A stretch of DNA of 64,000 nucleotides, from contig MNJR01000026.1 in assembly GCA_001920415.1 (NCBI GenBank), positions 186,001-250,000 on the forward strand. The letters are read 5' to 3'. The DNA is from Acidobacteria bacterium 13_1_20CM_3_53_8 (GTDB lineage: Bacteria; Acidobacteriota; Blastocatellia; Pyrinomonadales; Pyrinomonadaceae). The notes under the pieces were generated by a model. It was not told where the DNA came from. It saw only the letters and a list, made by a program, of their open reading frames with translations, and made no database searches. Positions 53,781-61,152 of this stretch are shown piece by piece. The position numbers and the translations under genes were made by a program. Within the stretch, counting starts at the first letter, position 1, and each line of letters begins with the position of its first letter.

Positions 53781-54128
53781 TCAATGTCTGGGCGGCGTTT
53801 CTGTTTCCGTCTTTTTGTCTTCCGAAGCTTTATAGGATTGAGGGCGCTGCACTGTGCGAAGCTGCGCCACTGTGTCGCGTATGCGCCCGGCCAGTTGCTC
53901 TATGGTCTCTACACGCTGGCGAGCCTTTTCGCTCAACGGTTCACGCAAGAGCAGTTGCGCCTGGCCTATTACGCCCGTGAGCGGATTGTTGATCTCGTGC
54001 CGCACGTGCGCGACCAGGTCTATAATCTCCGACAGTTTCGTTTCGTACGCTTCGACGAGAGCGCGCAAGCGCTCTTCGTTCGTCAACGCATGGGATTCTT
54101 CGTTAAGCGTAGAGTCTTCGGGGCACAT
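53781..54128 (-). CDS. Stand-alone histidine-kinase dimerisation (HisKA) domain protein
   Basis: A 115-residue protein (ATG at 54128 with GAGG 5 nt upstream; an ATG at 54170 is also in frame but without a ribosome-binding site). It consists of one H-box helical hairpin: KLSEIIDLVAHVRHEINNPL with the phospho-acceptor His44, then GVIGQAQLLL and a second helix ETIEQLAGRIRDTVAQLR. No HATPase domain or receiver follows; the protein ends with a polar tail. HisKA domains normally dimerise and accept phosphate inside sensor kinases. Alone it may act as a phosphotransfer or dimerisation partner. No kinase gene is nearby. Confidence 0.8.
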   Translation of the reverse strand: MCPEDSTLNEESHALTNEERLRALVEAYETKLSEIIDLVAHVRHEINNPLTGVIGQAQLLLREPLSEKARQRVETIEQLAGRIRDTVAQLRTVQRPQSYKASEDKKTETETPPRH

Positions 54129-54341
54129 CTTATCCTCAATTTTTCCGTCACGCTTCTTTTTAAGGAGCATTGAGGTGGGAGGCGCTCTTCATGCCGAAAA
54201 TCTTTGCGCGACTCGACGGTCTGCCCTCGCGTCCAGCAGCCATATTCTGCGCCGATACGCCTTTTCAATCAAGAGCAATCCTGCAATCTTAAACTTTTTC
54301 TTTTCATAGCTCTCTTTCGTCTCTTTGATTGCGTCGCGCGG

Positions 54342-54371
54342 TTGACAACTCACGCTTCCTGCACGTAAATT
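54342..54371 (+). promoter_or_regulatory. Candidate promoter of the tRNA-Gln locus
   Basis: TTGACA (54342-54347), a 17-18-nt spacer and GTAAAT/TAAATT (54365-54371), ~18 nt upstream of the tRNA 5' half. It would drive both the broken and the intact tRNA-Gln. Confidence 0.55.
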
Positions 54372-54454
54372 TTTCTCAAGAGCATTATTGGGAGATCGTC
54401 CAACGGTAGGACTCCAGACTCTGGATCTGGCTATCGGTGAATAAATAGAATTCT

Positions 54455-54528
54455 TCGGGGATCGTCTAACGGTAGGACATCTGACTCTGGATCAGAGAAT
54501 TGGGGTTCGAATCCCTGTCCCCGAGCCA
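54455..54528 (+). tRNA. tRNA-Gln(CUG), intact
   Basis: 74 nt with encoded CCA. Acceptor TCGGGGA pairs with TCCCCGA, discriminator G; D-arm GTCT..GGAC; anticodon stem TCTGA/TCAGA with loop CTCTGGA, anticodon CTG at positions 34-36, reading CAG. T-loop TTCGAAT. It has the same anticodon as the split gene around it but clearly different stems, so it is not a simple duplicate. Confidence 0.95.
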
Positions 54529-54540
54529 ATTAAATTGGCG

Positions 54541-54579
54541 AGATAGGTTCTGAAATTTTCAGTGTTTCAGAACCTATCT
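54541..54579 (+). other. 15-bp perfect hairpin between tRNA-Gln and the HNH gene
   Basis: AGATAGGTTCTGAAA pairs perfectly with TTTCAGAACCTATCT around a 9-nt loop. No T-run follows; instead TATAAT (54584-54589) overlaps the first ATG of the HNH frame. It may be an RNA processing signal, a weak terminator or an operator for the HNH gene. Confidence 0.6.
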
Positions 54580-54587
54580 GCGTTATA

Positions 54588-55004
54588 ATGTTCTTCATGA
54601 GAAAGCTATGTGGATGTTGTGGTAAAAACCGTCTCCTCAAGTTCTTCAACAAGCGGCGTGGGAATCAATTGCAGTCCTACTGTCAACGTTGCCAGAAAAC
54701 AACAAGTCAAATTCATTATCTTACTAATAGGCAGACCCATTTAGAAAGAGCAGCCAAACGTAGAGCATTTCTTCGACGATTAATCAACGAAGTCAAATCG
54801 AAGCCCTGTGCTGATTGCGGTGTTTCCTATTCATATTATGTAATGGACTTTGACCATCGAAAAGATAAGAATTTTTCGCTTAGCCAAGCATGGAGATTCC
54901 ATTCATGGAGCAAAGTGTTAGCAGAAATTGAAAAATGTGATGTAGTCTGCGCTAATTGTCATCGTGAACGAACATATGGTCGAACAGCTAGAGTTGCTAT
55001 CTAG
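54588..55004 (+). CDS. HNH endonuclease with N-terminal zinc ribbon
   Basis: A 138-residue protein. Cys8/Cys11 and Cys32/Cys35 form an N-terminal zinc-ribbon-like unit, followed by a basic helix (LERAAKRRAFLRRLINEVK). The HNH core comprises CADC (74-77), VMDFDHRKDK (87-94) and VVCANCHRERTYG (119-131), the layout of the HNH family common in phages and mobile elements, which makes DNA breaks with a metal-bound His. The first ATG (54588) overlaps a TATAAT, so translation may begin at the ATG at 54597. The stop is formed by the split tRNA T-stem. It is probably the homing endonuclease of this insert. Confidence 0.88.
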   Translation: MFFMRKLCGCCGKNRLLKFFNKRRGNQLQSYCQRCQKTTSQIHYLTNRQTHLERAAKRRAFLRRLINEVKSKPCADCGVSYSYYVMDFDHRKDKNFSLSQAWRFHSWSKVLAEIEKCDVVCANCHRERTYGRTARVAI

Positions 55005-55035
55005 GTTCGAATCCTAGTCTCCCAGAAATTATATA

Positions 55036-55068
55036 GGCCGGACTGATCATCCGGCCTTCATCATTTTT
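55036..55068 (+). terminator. Rho-independent terminator after the tRNA-Gln locus
   Basis: Stem GGCCGGA/TCCGGCC with loop CTGATCA, followed by TTCATCATTTTTA. It ends transcription just after the 3' half of the split tRNA. Confidence 0.85.
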
Positions 55069-55358
55069 ATCCCAGACAACCCAACCGATAAGAAGCCTGT
55101 GGAACACAGGATGCTAAGTATGAGTGCGGAGACACCTTTTTGACTTCAAAAGGGTTTCTGCTCGGTACCATTGGTGAGGCATTGTTCCCCCCTGTGCCCC
55201 GTTCTTCCCCAATGAAATCGAGCCGCGCTCTACAGTCTTCAAGATCGGGCGAGCAGTTCGACTCGGATTGGGCGCGAGCGCGCACTCTCAGCCACAGGGC
55301 CGCTCGCCATGGGAGTTAACGAAAGATAACGCGGTCAAATTTACCGCAAGGAGCAAGA

Positions 55359-55994
55359 ATGCTGGGATTGCTGGAAAAGATAAATCTGAAAGAGACGCTC
55401 ACGCGCCCCATCGTCTTCAGGGCCGGACGAAACAATGCTATAGCCATAGCCCACAACAACAAGGCCATGAAGCTGGCCGCCGAAGGACAATACGAAGAAG
55501 CGCTCGCAAAATTTCAGCTTGCGCTTCTAGGTCAGCCGCACTACGCGCGAGCCTACTACAATATGGCTCTCACCTATTTTTCACTTGAGCGATACGAGGA
55601 GGCCATAGACTGCTTTGAGAAGGCAATCGAATTCGATCCCAGATTCGTAGAGGCGCTGAACGATCTGGGCGTCACCTATGCCAATCTTCAGCAGGGGCGC
55701 GAGGCCATCAAATATTATCACCGCGCGTTGCGCATCAAACCGAACTACTACGACGCTCTTCTCAATCTGGGTGCGATGTATTACCAACTTGGAGATTTCA
55801 GAAACTCCATCAAGGCCATGAAAAAAGCTCTTGCCATCAACGACAAAGAGAAATTGGCCTACTATTATTTAGCTCTTATACACGCCGAGTGGCGTGACCG
55901 CGAGACAGCCCTAAAACACACAGCCACACTCGAACAGCTTGATGCCGGTATGGCAGATGAGCTTAGACACGAGGTTCTAAGGCGAGTCTATTAG
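55359..55994 (+). CDS. TPR-repeat protein
   Basis: A 211-residue soluble protein without a signal peptide; AAGGAG lies 6 nt before the ATG. From residue ~28 on it has four to five tetratricopeptide repeats with regular W/Y/G/A and P positions: NNKAMKLAAEGQYEEALAKF, YNMALTYFSLERYEEAIDCF, LNDLGVTYANLQQGREAIKY and LNLGAMYYQLGDFRNSIKAM. TPRs mediate protein-protein binding; the partner is unknown. The 290 nt upstream show no gene and no clear promoter. A family A repeat follows the TAG stop immediately. Confidence 0.88.
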   Translation: MLGLLEKINLKETLTRPIVFRAGRNNAIAIAHNNKAMKLAAEGQYEEALAKFQLALLGQPHYARAYYNMALTYFSLERYEEAIDCFEKAIEFDPRFVEALNDLGVTYANLQQGREAIKYYHRALRIKPNYYDALLNLGAMYYQLGDFRNSIKAMKKALAINDKEKLAYYYLALIHAEWRDRETALKHTATLEQLDAGMADELRHEVLRRVY

Positions 55995-56116
55995 AAAGGC
56001 AAAAGTAAAAAGGTAAAAGGCAAAAGGAAGAACAAAGCCTTCATCTCTAATTTTTAATTCACGCCTTTAGGCGTGTCCACACTTTTGCCTTTTACCTTTT
56101 TACTTTTACCTTTCTT
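55995..56116. repeat. Family A inverted repeat between convergent stops
   Basis: Arms AAAGGCAAAAGTAAAAAGGT and complementary CTTTTGCCTTTTACCTTTTT flank CACGCCTTTAGGCGTGTCCA. It begins one base after the TPR gene stop and ends one base before the esterase stop, filling the space exactly. Confidence 0.85.
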
Positions 56117-57574
56117 TCAATGTCGGTTCTTTAATCTCTCTACTATCTCACGATACAAGGCTTCATTGCGTAGCGAGTTGAGCGCCGCGTCGCTCGTGAT
56201 TGTGTTAAGGTCTGTGAACCCCAGTTCGATTGCCGTTCGCAGAGCTTGAAGAGCTTTCTTCTTATCTCCGTTAAGAGCGTAGGCGCGCGCAAGATCATAA
56301 AAAACCTGCTGGCTCTTCGGCGCTATCTCGGCGGCGATTTCGAGACTGTGGGCTGCTTGATCGTAACGGTGCTGGCCTTCAAGGAAAAGCGTCCCGGTCT
56401 CGTAGAACTGCGCGAACAGTTGGTTGAGCACGCGGCGAGCAATGCGTCGCTGGCTGCTGTCTTCATTCTCGTGTGCGCTCTTTCTCAACTCAGATAATTG
56501 CTGACTGAAAGCTGTGCTGGCTTGTGCTCGCGTGTCCGGGTCGTTTCGTCCTGCCACTAGCGCGTCTAGCTGTGCTATCAACTGCTGCTGCCTTCTAACC
56601 TGATCGTTCTCTTCTCTCAGAGCTTTCTTTACTTCGTCCGTCTCTCTTAACTGCGCGACCTTACGTACGGCCTCGCCCGTATCAATCATTCCGTCGAAAC
56701 TTTGAGAGAGCGAATCGTAGCTTTGATAGGCTTCATAGAATTTCCCCAAAATTTCAAGCCCGCGCGCTCTTTCCAATCCTCTGCGCCAGAGATCATTCAA
56801 GAGCGCATCGTCTCGCTTGCGCCTGCCGGATTTTATCGCCTGAATCTCCATCCATTCGACCGCTTCCATTGCGAGCGATTGCGGCGCCCACTCGTGCCCG
56901 CCGTCGAACATTACTACGCGATGCAGGATGCGGAATTTTTTGAGCGTGTCGTCGAGCGCTTTAAGTTCAGGAAAGTTGAAATCGTTAGTGCCAATCGTGC
57001 CGAAGAAGATGAAGGGAAGCGTTTGAGCGATAGGGATTTGTGGATGAAGGCCAGCGCCGCAAGCAATGACGCCCACTACACAATCATTGCAGATGGCGCC
57101 GAAAACGCTGGCGACGCGTGCGCCGCCGGAAAAGCCGGTCGCGTAGATGCGATTGTCGTCAACGGAAAATCGCTCGTGCGTGTCCGCCCACACTGCCTTG
57201 ATAGCGTCGCCCGCAATCGTCATAGGCCCGTTCCTTGAATTGTTCGAGCCTACTACGATCCAGCCATACTTTTCCGCAGCCTCTCTGAACAACTCTACGG
57301 GAATCCGTCCGCGAGCCACAGGGTCGAATGCGTAAAGAACAGGCCACTTGCGCGCTTGATTGTAATTTGACGGAAGATAGAGCGCGTAGCTCTGCGCAGG
57401 TTGCGCGCGGACTGCGACTTTCTCTATGACCTGCCCTTTTGGAAGTTCTTCCGCACGCGCGTTCGTCGCTGCGGATTGAGGTTGGATTACAGAAATATTT
57501 CGAGTCGCGCGAGCGGAAGACGACAGACTCAGGAGCGCGCAGATGAGCGCAAGCGTCAGAGTAATTTTTTTCAT
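56117..57574 (-). CDS. Secreted alpha/beta-hydrolase (esterase) with C-terminal TPR-like helices
   Basis: A 485-residue exported protein with a signal peptide (MKKITLTLALICALLSLSSS, cut near ARA). Residues ~50-240 form an alpha/beta-hydrolase of the feruloyl-esterase/PHB-depolymerase-like type: YALYLPSNYNQARKWPVLYA, nucleophile Ser149 in ATGFSGGARVAS, and the His in MFDGGHEWAP. The C-terminal part is helical, with a final TPR-like pair (FYDLARAYALNGDKKKALQA). The substrate is likely an acyl ester of an extracellular polymer, but this cannot be read from sequence. Upstream is a family C repeat, downstream a family A repeat. Confidence 0.85.
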   Translation of the reverse strand: MKKITLTLALICALLSLSSSARATRNISVIQPQSAATNARAEELPKGQVIEKVAVRAQPAQSYALYLPSNYNQARKWPVLYAFDPVARGRIPVELFREAAEKYGWIVVGSNNSRNGPMTIAGDAIKAVWADTHERFSVDDNRIYATGFSGGARVASVFGAICNDCVVGVIACGAGLHPQIPIAQTLPFIFFGTIGTNDFNFPELKALDDTLKKFRILHRVVMFDGGHEWAPQSLAMEAVEWMEIQAIKSGRRKRDDALLNDLWRRGLERARGLEILGKFYEAYQSYDSLSQSFDGMIDTGEAVRKVAQLRETDEVKKALREENDQVRRQQQLIAQLDALVAGRNDPDTRAQASTAFSQQLSELRKSAHENEDSSQRRIARRVLNQLFAQFYETGTLFLEGQHRYDQAAHSLEIAAEIAPKSQQVFYDLARAYALNGDKKKALQALRTAIELGFTDLNTITSDAALNSLRNEALYREIVERLKNRH

Positions 57575-57616
57575 CTATATGCGATCAGAAGTTTTTAGCC
57601 ATCGAAGACGAAGATT

Positions 57617-57838
57617 GTCTAAAGCCCTCGATAGAGGGCGGCAGCATAAAGCCCAGCCCGTGAGGGCTGGGTTAGTATCACGGTTAAAATTATTAAGCCC
57701 ACGTGAGTGGGCGACAGCGCGTTGATAATCATAGGGCTGTCGCTCGTCTTCGATAGCTTGTTCTCAATTTCTCTCGTGCTAACCCAGTGCTTACGCACTG
57801 GGCTTTATGCTGTCGCCCACTCGCGTGGGCTTAAATCC
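57617..57838. repeat. Family C composite hairpin repeat, second copy
   Basis: Starts with CTAAAGCCCTCGATAGAGGG and GGCAGCATAAAGCCCAGCCC and ends with the mirrored ACTGGGCTTTATGCTGTCGC and CCCACTCGCGTGGGCTTA. A central GCCCACGTGAGTGGGCGACA hairpin and a GGGCTGTCGC arm lie between. Shares its words with 4944-5160. It sits between the esterase start and the kinase-like stop. Confidence 0.75.
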
Positions 57839-57873
57839 AACGTTCGCGCATCGTGATTTATGAAAGACAATAC

Positions 57874-58506
57874 CTATTTGACTGCGCACTTGCGCTTGTA
57901 GATTTCTATCAACATGTCGGCTGTGTCATTCAGCGGCAGCAGGCTCGTATCAACCGATGCGTGGTAATTCTCGGCGCATACCCAATCGCACTCCGTCATG
58001 GCTTCTATGTATCTCTTTCTCATCTCGTCGGACTCTTCAATCATCGCAAGCGCGTCCTCTTTCGTCTCTGCCTTATAGAGTTTTATGACGCGCTTTATGC
58101 GAAAGCTGATGGGCGCGTGACAGAAGATGGAGAACATGCCCGGATGTCGCGGCAGCACGTAGGCTCCTGCCAGACCTACTACGACGCAATCAGTTTTTTC
58201 CGCGATTCTCTTCAGAATCTCGCCCAGCTTCTCGAAAAGCTCGCGGTCTGAGAAGTTGGGCAGAGGCGGCGGTGTATAGGCCGATTCGGGCGTGCCGAAT
58301 GTCAAACCGCTCAAGATTTTCTCCCAGAATGATGAGACTCTTTCGGCTCGCGCGGCTACGGTGCGTTCATCGCAGCCGAACTCTTTGGCCGCCAGTTGCA
58401 GCACTTCCCTGTCAACGTACTTGAGGTTCAGTTTCCTTGCTATTAGTTGCCCTACGTAAGAGCCGCCGCTTCCCAGTTGACGCGAGATTGTGATGGTAGT
58501 CCTCAT
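57874..58506 (-). CDS. Cytidylate-kinase-like family protein
   Basis: A 210-residue P-loop protein of the Cytidylate_kin2 type. The N-terminus MRTTITISRQLGSGGSYVGQ has a phosphate-binding loop (RQLGSGGS), followed by LNLKYVDREVLQLAAKEFG, the VVVGLAGAYVL core strand with a non-standard Walker region, and a C-terminal FCHAPISFRIKRVIKLYKAE lid-like helix. Family members are assumed to phosphorylate a nucleotide or similar small molecule, though few have been tested. It stands alone between a repeat and the M15-like gene. Confidence 0.82.
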   Translation of the reverse strand: MRTTITISRQLGSGGSYVGQLIARKLNLKYVDREVLQLAAKEFGCDERTVAARAERVSSFWEKILSGLTFGTPESAYTPPPLPNFSDRELFEKLGEILKRIAEKTDCVVVGLAGAYVLPRHPGMFSIFCHAPISFRIKRVIKLYKAETKEDALAMIEESDEMRKRYIEAMTECDWVCAENYHASVDTSLLPLNDTADMLIEIYKRKCAVK

Positions 58507-58533
58507 CTGTAGAATATCTCCCGGCTCACACTC

Positions 58534-59313
58534 TTAATACCTGTGCGAGGGCTGGCCTATGTGTATGTGTGGGCCTGTGGCAGTGCCGGGTATTGCCATG
58601 CGAAAAGCCGAGAAAGGGATTCCGCTTGCGCGCAGGAATTCCATCAGCGCCTGACCTTCCGCGCCGTCAGGGTTGATGGGCACGTCCATAGCATTGTGAT
58701 GATCCAATCTCCATTGATCGTGAATCGCAGACTGCCCGAAAGCGCTTATGGGAAGAGGTCTTCCGAATTTTTGCAGGAAGAAGCGCTGCACCTTCCATGC
58801 TTCCGATAGCAACCACACACCCGGCGCGTTGTAGCGTATATAGGCGGTCGTCCTAACTAGACTCCCGGAAGGCACAGGCCGCGCACGAGCCATCTGCTCA
58901 TCTGTCTGAGCTTCTATGAGCGTGTCGGCGATTTGAGTATCGGCGGTCGCCATCTGTTGTTTCACTTCGTTGACTTTCGCCTGCGCCTCTATGACCCTGG
59001 CTTCGCTCTCGTCCAGAGCATGCTTGGAGATAAGCCCCTGCGTGTATAACTCTCTTGAGTTTGTCACTTGCGCCTGAGCCTTGCGCACATTGTTTTCGTA
59101 AATCCCCAGAAGACTTTGAAGACTAGCCTTGTACTCTCTGGTAACTCTAACGTACTCCTCCCTGCTTTTCGCCAACTGCGCTGCGGCCTCCGTCTGAGGC
59201 GTGCTTCTCTGCTGCGCCCTCTTTTTCTTCTGCTGTGCTTGCGCAGGCACACTCATCAAGATGAATGCGCAAAGCATTAGCAGAATGATCCGAATGATTG
59301 GAAGAGCTTTCAT
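58534..59313 (-). CDS. Secreted coiled-coil protein with M15-like (DD-carboxypeptidase-type) domain
   Basis: A 259-residue protein; the ATG at 59313 starts a signal peptide (PIIRIILLMLCAFILMSVPA). The frame extends upstream through a family B repeat, but that part looks non-native. Residues ~45-150 form a helical, Gln/Glu/Ala-rich coiled coil. Residues ~155-259 resemble M15 peptidases: SAIHDQWRLDHHNAMDVPIN supplies a His plus HNAMD (like the H..G.A.D zinc site), and ATGPHIHIGQPS the final HxH. Such enzymes trim peptidoglycan peptides or act as hedgehog-type zinc peptidases. A periplasmic wall-related role is inferred. Confidence 0.7.
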   Translation of the reverse strand: MKALPIIRIILLMLCAFILMSVPAQAQQKKKRAQQRSTPQTEAAAQLAKSREEYVRVTREYKASLQSLLGIYENNVRKAQAQVTNSRELYTQGLISKHALDESEARVIEAQAKVNEVKQQMATADTQIADTLIEAQTDEQMARARPVPSGSLVRTTAYIRYNAPGVWLLSEAWKVQRFFLQKFGRPLPISAFGQSAIHDQWRLDHHNAMDVPINPDGAEGQALMEFLRASGIPFSAFRMAIPGTATGPHIHIGQPSHRY

Positions 59314-59393
59314 TAAAAGAGCATACGAACGCTGGCCTGAGAAGTTTTCATTTCTCTCTAAATCGAAACGGACGGCATTTGGAAGAGCGAAAA

Positions 59394-59474
59394 TATTATC
59401 CACTAAATCACACGAAGCGACACGAAACGGGTTCGAGTTTCTTCGTGTGGTTTCGTGTGGCTTCGTGGATCGTT
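59394..59474. repeat. Family B inverted repeat
   Basis: ATCCACTAAATCACACGAAG (59399-59418) with GACACGAAAC and the complementary TTCTTCGTGTGG, TTTCGTGTGG, CTTCGTGGAT. Matches the cores at 21.3 and 40.9 kb. Confidence 0.8.
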
Positions 59475-59569
59475 TATCGTTCATGTTTCAATCTCGCATA
59501 CTTCGACTTAACTCATACTCAATACAATCTTCAAGTCTTCTACTCAAACTCGTCTCTGACTCCTTCTTA

Positions 59570-61152
59570 TCAATGCGCCGCGACCGACGCGCCTTTCCGA
59601 GCACGCACGCGCTTGAAGAGCAGAGCGGTCGGGATGCACAGGACGCAAAGAAACGCCAGCAACCGGAAGTTGTCAATATAAGACATCAGCATGGCCTGTC
59701 GCGTTAATATGCCGTAGATTGTGCCGTATGCCTGCTGCGTAGCCGCCGCAGCATTCACGCCCTGCCTCATTAAAGCTCCTGCAACCTGCTGAACTCTCTG
59801 TTGAAACGCAGGATCATAGGGCGTCAGGTGCGAGGTCATGACAGCCTGATGCGTCTGCGCGCCGCGAGCCAGAAACGTCGTCACCATTGCGATGCCAATG
59901 CTGCCTCCTGTGTTGCGCATCAGATTATAAAGCCCCGAAGCATTTCCCATCTGCTCGTTCGATAGCGTGCCCATTGTCATCGTCGTCAGCGGCACGAAGA
60001 CAAATCCCATAGCAAAGCCGCTTATGACGCTCGGCCAGACAATGTTGCTCGTAGCTATCTGAAGATTCAAGCCAGCGTACATGTTAGTCGAAAATGCCAG
60101 CACAGCGAAGCCGAACATTATAAGAAAGCGCCCGTCAATCTTTCCAATCAGACGGCCTACTATGAGCATAGAGAGCACAGAGCCGAAGCCGCGCGGACTC
60201 ACAGCCATGCCACTTTGAACCGCAGGATAGCCCAGAAGCGTCTGCAAGAATAATGGAAGCAGCGCAGTGGAGCCGTAGAGCACTATGCCAACGGATGCAA
60301 TCAGGAGCGTGCCCACAGCGAAGTTGCGGTTGTTGAAGACGCGCAGGTTGACGATAGGCTCTTTCGCCCTGAGTTCCCAGACGACGAAAGCTATTGTTGC
60401 CGACGCAGCCAAGATAGTAACCAGAAGTATCCAGTTGGACGCGAACCAGTCTTCCTCTTGTCCTTTATCCAGCACGAGTTGAAGCGCGGCCAGGCCTACG
60501 GCCATCAACCCGAAGCCTATGTAATCAATTCGACCGGGCTTGCGATTGCGTATGTACGGCGGGTCTTCCACGAACATGTTCGCCATCAGGATAGCCAGTA
60601 TTCCTACGGGCAAGTTTATGTAGAAAATCCATCGCCACGAATAACACCAAGGCCGTAGATAGCCATTGCAGAGCCGCGCTTCTCCGCCGGAAAACTTTCA
60701 AGAAGAACTGATTGAGCAATCGGCTGCAAAGCTCCTCCGCCCGCGCCCTGAAGGATTCGAGCGACTATCAACATGCCTAAGCTTGTGGCCGCGCCGCACA
60801 TCGCAGACGAGATTGTGAAGATGACTATGCAGACTATTAGAAAACGCTTTCGTCCGAAGAAGGTCGTAAGCCACGCGGTCGCAGGCAAGACGATAGCGTT
60901 CGAGACCAGATAGCTCGTCAACACCCACGTTGCTTCTTCCGTCGTCGCCGAAAGATTTCCGGCGATGTGTGGCAGCGCAACGTTCGCAACGGAAGTGTCA
61001 AGCACCTCCATGAAAGTTGCGAGCATGACAGCGGCAGCAATCAACCAGGGATTGAAACTGGGCGTCCACGCCTGCGGCGCGGGCACAATCTCGCCACTGC
61101 TTTTTTGAGCAGGAGCGCGAAGTCGTCCAGCGTTTGCTGCGCTACTGCTCAT
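59570..61152 (-). pseudogene. EmrB/QacA-type (DHA2) MFS efflux transporter, disrupted by deletion and frameshift
   Basis: Two adjoining frames together make a 14-TM DHA2 transporter. The N-part (60616-61152) has FMEVLDTSVANVALPHIAGN, FGRKRFLIVCIVIFTIS and LLESFPAEKRGSAMAIYGLG, then leaves frame after GVI and stops. The C-part resumes with WRWIFYINLPVGILAILMAN in another frame (59570 to ~60650). The ~18-20 residues normally between (the GPxLGGW motif C region and following loop) are absent. So this is a short deletion plus frame change, not a programmed shift; a sequencing or assembly error remains possible. The stop of the EmrA-like gene overlaps the start by four bases. Confidence 0.85.

Larger units (their letters stand above)
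54436..55001 (+). mobile_element. Putative HNH homing-type element carrying its own tRNA-Gln
   Basis: A 566-bp insert bounded by GCTATC direct repeats inside a tRNA-Gln(CUG) gene. It contains a short spacer, a complete different tRNA-Gln(CUG), a 15-bp hairpin and an HNH endonuclease gene whose stop codon (TAG) is supplied by the T-stem of the split target. The endonuclease region is visibly more AT-rich than neighbouring genes, consistent with transfer. Mobility is inferred from the split target plus the HNH gene. Confidence 0.7.
54389..55025 (+). pseudogene. tRNA-Gln(CUG) gene split by a 566-bp insertion
   Basis: The 5' half (54389-54435) gives acceptor TGGGAGA, D-arm GTCC..GGAC, anticodon stem CCAGA/TCTGG with loop CTCTGGA (anticodon CTG) and the start of the variable loop (CTAT). 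The 3' half (55001-55025) gives T-arm CTAGG-TTCGAAT-CCTAG, acceptor TCTCCCA and discriminator G; CCA is not encoded. Joined, they form a 71-nt tRNA with every stem fully paired. GCTATC (54430-54435 and 54996-55001) is duplicated at the junctions. Either it is a recently disrupted gene, or the halves are rejoined at the RNA level. Confidence 0.85.

Noticed and set aside
54389-55025. Group I intron in tRNA-Gln
   Set aside because: The 566-bp insert is almost filled by an intact tRNA, a hairpin and the HNH gene, leaving no room for a group I core, and bacterial tRNA group I introns interrupt the anticodon loop rather than the variable loop/T-stem.
59314-59484. 57-residue N-terminal extension of the M15-like protein
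   Set aside because: The extension is partly encoded by a family B repeat (KRSTKPHETTRR) and precedes the true signal peptide, so it is very likely untranslated.
59570-61152. Programmed ribosomal frameshift in the EmrB-like gene
   Set aside because: Around 18-20 conserved residues are missing at the junction, so a simple slip would not restore the family sequence; a deletion explains it better.
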